Assembly (NCBI RefSeq): GCF_949628265.1
Contig: NC_088788.1
Location: 17,546,001-17,610,000 of the forward strand
Length of the DNA: 64,000 nucleotides
Source: Cloeon dipterum
Taxonomy: Eukaryota > Arthropoda > Insecta > Ephemeroptera > Baetidae
Direction: 5' to 3'
The notes under the pieces are model-generated. The model had not been told where the DNA came from, did not search any database, and saw only the letters and a list, made by a program, of their open reading frames with translations. The number at the start of each line of letters is the position of its first letter. Position 1 is the first letter of the stretch. Positions 61,116 to 64,000 of the stretch are shown here, piece by piece. The translations under genes and the position numbers were made by a program.

Positions 61116-63029
61116 ATGGCTGACGAACAAGAGTGAGCTGTTTTTATAATTTAATTTTTAATTTAAACTAAAGTGACATTGTACTTGGAAATTCGTGTAA
61201 ATTTAACCTTGGCCGTTGATCATTGAGATGGGGCCGGTTCGCTTATCTTTTACAATATTTAATTTGATACTAATATAATTTTTACCACAACATTATGTGT
61301 AATTATGTAATTAGCATAATATTATTTTATCACTTTTACAGAGGAGGCAAATCTAAAAAACAATTAAAAAAAGAAGCGAAAGAAAAGGAGAAGGCAGCAA
61401 AACGCGAGGAACATCGTGGCGCTGCCAAGACCGGAAATGAAGCACAAATCCAAAAAGTAAATATTAAACGCCTTTATCGTATGTATTGGAAAAAAATGCT
61501 CTGCAATTTACAGGACGAGGATGACTGCTCAGTTGGCAAGTACGGTGGCTTGGCGCTGATACAAAGTGGCGAGCGGCCTGCTCGTGAATATTTGCATGTT
61601 CGCGATTTGGGCGCTGCTCAAAGCAACAAGACCGTTTGGATCCGAGCTCGTCTGCACACCAGCCGCGCTAAAGGCAAGCAGTGCTTTGTGGTGCTTAGAC
61701 AGCAAGAAAGCACAGTCCAGGCACTGGCTCAGGTTGACCAGAATACTAGCAAACAGATGGTCAAGTTTCTTTCCAAGTACGAAAACATTGTCTGATCTAT
61801 TACTCTAAATTAGATCTGCCTCTGTGATAGTTATGAATAGCATAAACCACAGAAACTACACCAGTAAAAACCTCTTTCGAGTAGTGATGTTTCCGAACTT
61901 TTTGGAGGTCACTATAAATTTTAAAATCTTATTTTTTGATCAACCACAATCATTTTTTATGTTCTATTTGACGAGAAAAATTGATTGATTGGGCCACTTC
62001 TTACTTTCTGAAAAGCAAGAATATTAAAATAGGTTTTGCCTACATTCTAAAATATTACTATTTTTGCTATTATTAATTTAGGCATATTAATTTATTATTG
62101 ATTTTTTTAAATGCCAAATATATTTCAAAAAATTGATTTGTTATGGTAACCAGTTAGCTCTTTCCTGGAAACACAAGGAAAAATCGTAAAAGTTTGTAAA
62201 AAAAATTCCAGAAAAAGAAATATTATAATTTGTTGGTCTTCTATTTTGGTATGAATTATTTTGCTTTTTGAATAATAATCAGTTTATAAACTAAACTTAG
62301 AAGCAAGACGAGAGTGCCCACGTTTTACCATTGATTTATTTAATAATCAAATTTATAGTGAGAGTTAATACAAATTTATTTGATTAATTCTTTTCATCCC
62401 TGTCCGAGGACCGGGAAGGGCGTGCAATTTGAAAATTTATATTTTGATACAATTTGTTTCTTCAATTAACCCCATTACAGCATCAGCAAAGAGAGCATTG
62501 TGGAGGTGGAGGGTGTGGTTTCGGCGGTCGAGCGCAAAATTGAGTCGTGCACGCAGCAGGACGTAGAGCTGCACGTGCGCCAGGCCTTCCTGGTTTCTGC
62601 CGCAAAGCCCCAACTGCCCTTGCAAGTAGAGGACGCCTCGCGCCGCGACGACCCTTCTGTATGCCATGAGGAGTAAAATCAGGAACCTGGCATTAACTGT
62701 CGCTCAAATGCAGGACGCGGAGGGTCTGCAGATCAGGGTGAACCAGGACACGCGACTGGACAACCGAGTTCTCGACCTTCGCACCCCGGCAAACCAGGCC
62801 ATTTTCAGACTGGAGGCGGCTGTGTGTCGCCTCTTCAGGGACCTGCTTACCACTCAGGGCTTCACGGAAATTCACACGCCCAAAATCATTTCAGCGGCGT
62901 CTGAAGGCGGCGCTAATGTCTTCACTGTGTCCTACTTCAAAGGACAAGCTTACCTGGCCCAGAGTCCACAGCTCTACAAGCAAATGGCCATTGCTGCCGA
63001 CTTTGACAAGGTCTTCACTGTTGGAGCAG
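61116..63029 (+). CDS. DARS1: Cytoplasmic aspartyl-tRNA synthetase, 5' part
   Basis: Five exons are in the window: 61116-61132, 61342-61456, 61514-61776, 62481-62658 and 62714-63029, about 296 codons; the rest lies beyond the right edge. Residues 1-50 are a Lys/Glu-rich extension ([20 protein letters not shown]). From about residue 80 the anticodon-binding OB fold reads [20 protein letters not shown], with [15 protein letters not shown] and [11 protein letters not shown]. The class II catalytic core begins with [15 protein letters not shown], then motif 1 and the aspartate-specific loop ([20 protein letters not shown]) and [12 protein letters not shown]. The match to human DARS1 is very high throughout. 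Exon 3 must end at the AA/GTACGA donor (61776), not at the later stop, because only this gives the conserved SNISKES junction. The enzyme charges tRNA-Asp in the cytosol, often within the multisynthetase complex. Confidence 0.94.
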
Positions 63030-64000
63030 GTAATTAGTCTTTTAAAGTGTATTTTTATAGTTCCTCAAGTTCAAATGTAAATACGCCATTATTTTGGAAG
63101 GCCCTTACAATGAGACTCTTAAACTCCAATGTTTTAGTGTTGAGTGAAACAACTGAATTCGTGAAGCCTTTTCTGATGTGATCCTCGCAAAGTGGTGGAA
63201 AATTTTCAATTTGACGATTGTAGCAATTTCTGAAATATAAGGGAAATGTCCCAATTTTTCCCACAGTGATATCTCGTAACTTGTTGGATACTACACGCTT
63301 TCAATAATTTCACCAAAAACTATAACGCTGAATAACTCCTAAGAACTTCCTTGTCAGCGCTTTATTACAGTATTTTTTATATTTTCTTCTATTACATTAA
63401 ATACATCGACACGTTGGATAGCTTCTTTTCATGTTCTGTATTACAAAATAAATCCAGCAGCCTTTTATACAGATAATTTTTTTGAATACCCAGGAAGTAA
63501 CTGGCGCGGTAAAAATTCAGTGATTTTAAGTTTGTCAAATTGAAAGGTGCTCATCAAAACTAATTTTGATTGTTCCATATAGGTAACTCTGCATAGGGGA
63601 CAGACCATATATTTTTCATGTGTCTGTAAACAGCAAAAATTAAAGTATAAAGTTAAAATTGGATAAATTCCCAAGTTAAAAGATTTATAATTTTTGAGTA
63701 ACTTTCATTATAATTTGTCATGGAAAAATTCCTTCACTTCCCACTTGAATAGGTAAAATTGAAATATTATTATCAATTCAACAGAATATAATACTTTTCA
63801 GATGGATGACCAATTAAATAAATTTAAAAAAATCTTCTAACCAATACATTCTTAATAAAATAAAGAATTGTGTTGACAACCAGTGCCCCAGAAATCCTCT
63901 AAATCAGCTTCTGATAGAAACCGTCTAATTATAATTATATCAATAACCTTTTGATAAAACTGTTTTAAGTTCTTTAAGAATCTGAATTTAAGAAATTTTA
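63030..64000 (+). other. Intron of the aspartyl-tRNA synthetase gene (partial)
   Basis: Starts with GTAATT after a phase-1 junction; the next exon should begin with the conserved VFRAED motif and is not present before the window ends. AT-rich, with no exon seen on either strand. Confidence 0.75.

Overview
This is an AT-rich nuclear window from an arthropod, almost certainly an insect. It has spliced genes with GT-AG introns (many only 54-64 nt), TATA-box promoters and AATAAA signals. Most of the window holds a tandem family of small secreted Ala/Pro/Val/Tyr-rich proteins of the low-complexity cuticular type. No single sequence fixes the order or species.

From 1 to 56 kb there are fourteen intact members of the cluster on both strands, one decayed copy (17.7 kb) and one orphan 3' exon (7.6 kb). 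Nearly all share one architecture: a TATA box, a first coding exon of only 4-5 codons (usually MFKL), a phase-0 intron, and a second exon that starts with the hydrophobic half of the signal peptide and runs into AYSAPLAYAAPAV-type repeats. Subgroups: (a) His/Val-rich at 4.8 kb and the exon at 7.6 kb; (b) short AYSAP proteins at 16.4 and 21.1 kb plus the pseudogene at 17.7 kb; (c) ASARYVASP proteins at 23.5 and 28.4 kb (minus strand) and 25.5 kb (plus); (d) A/Y/P-rich proteins at 12.8, 30.2 and 32.6 kb; (e) a four-gene group with a central TYKVAVKAPVV block at 42.3 kb (plus) and 47.0, 49.8 and 52.1 kb (minus). The 47.0 and 52.1 kb genes encode identical proteins. Between them, at 48.7 kb, sits a gene with the same signal exon but a quite different, non-repetitive C-terminus. 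A separate 54-codon intronless reading frame lies at 50.9-51.1 kb. Nine promoters share a GGTGG-type element just upstream of the TATA box, often as GGTGGGNNTGACC, which suggests common control.

From 57 kb to the end the content changes to conserved housekeeping genes: a CDV3 homologue (plus, four exons), a gamma-glutamylamine cyclotransferase family gene (minus, two exons, convergent with CDV3), and the 5' five exons of cytoplasmic aspartyl-tRNA synthetase (plus, running off the right edge).

Mobile and repeat content: four copies of one SINE-like repeat, one with a pure A tail; a 276-bp MITE with imperfect inverted termini and an 8-bp duplication; a long GT/GA microsatellite; and several diverged or unexplained repeats. 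The long spaces between genes are AT-rich and otherwise featureless to the eye.
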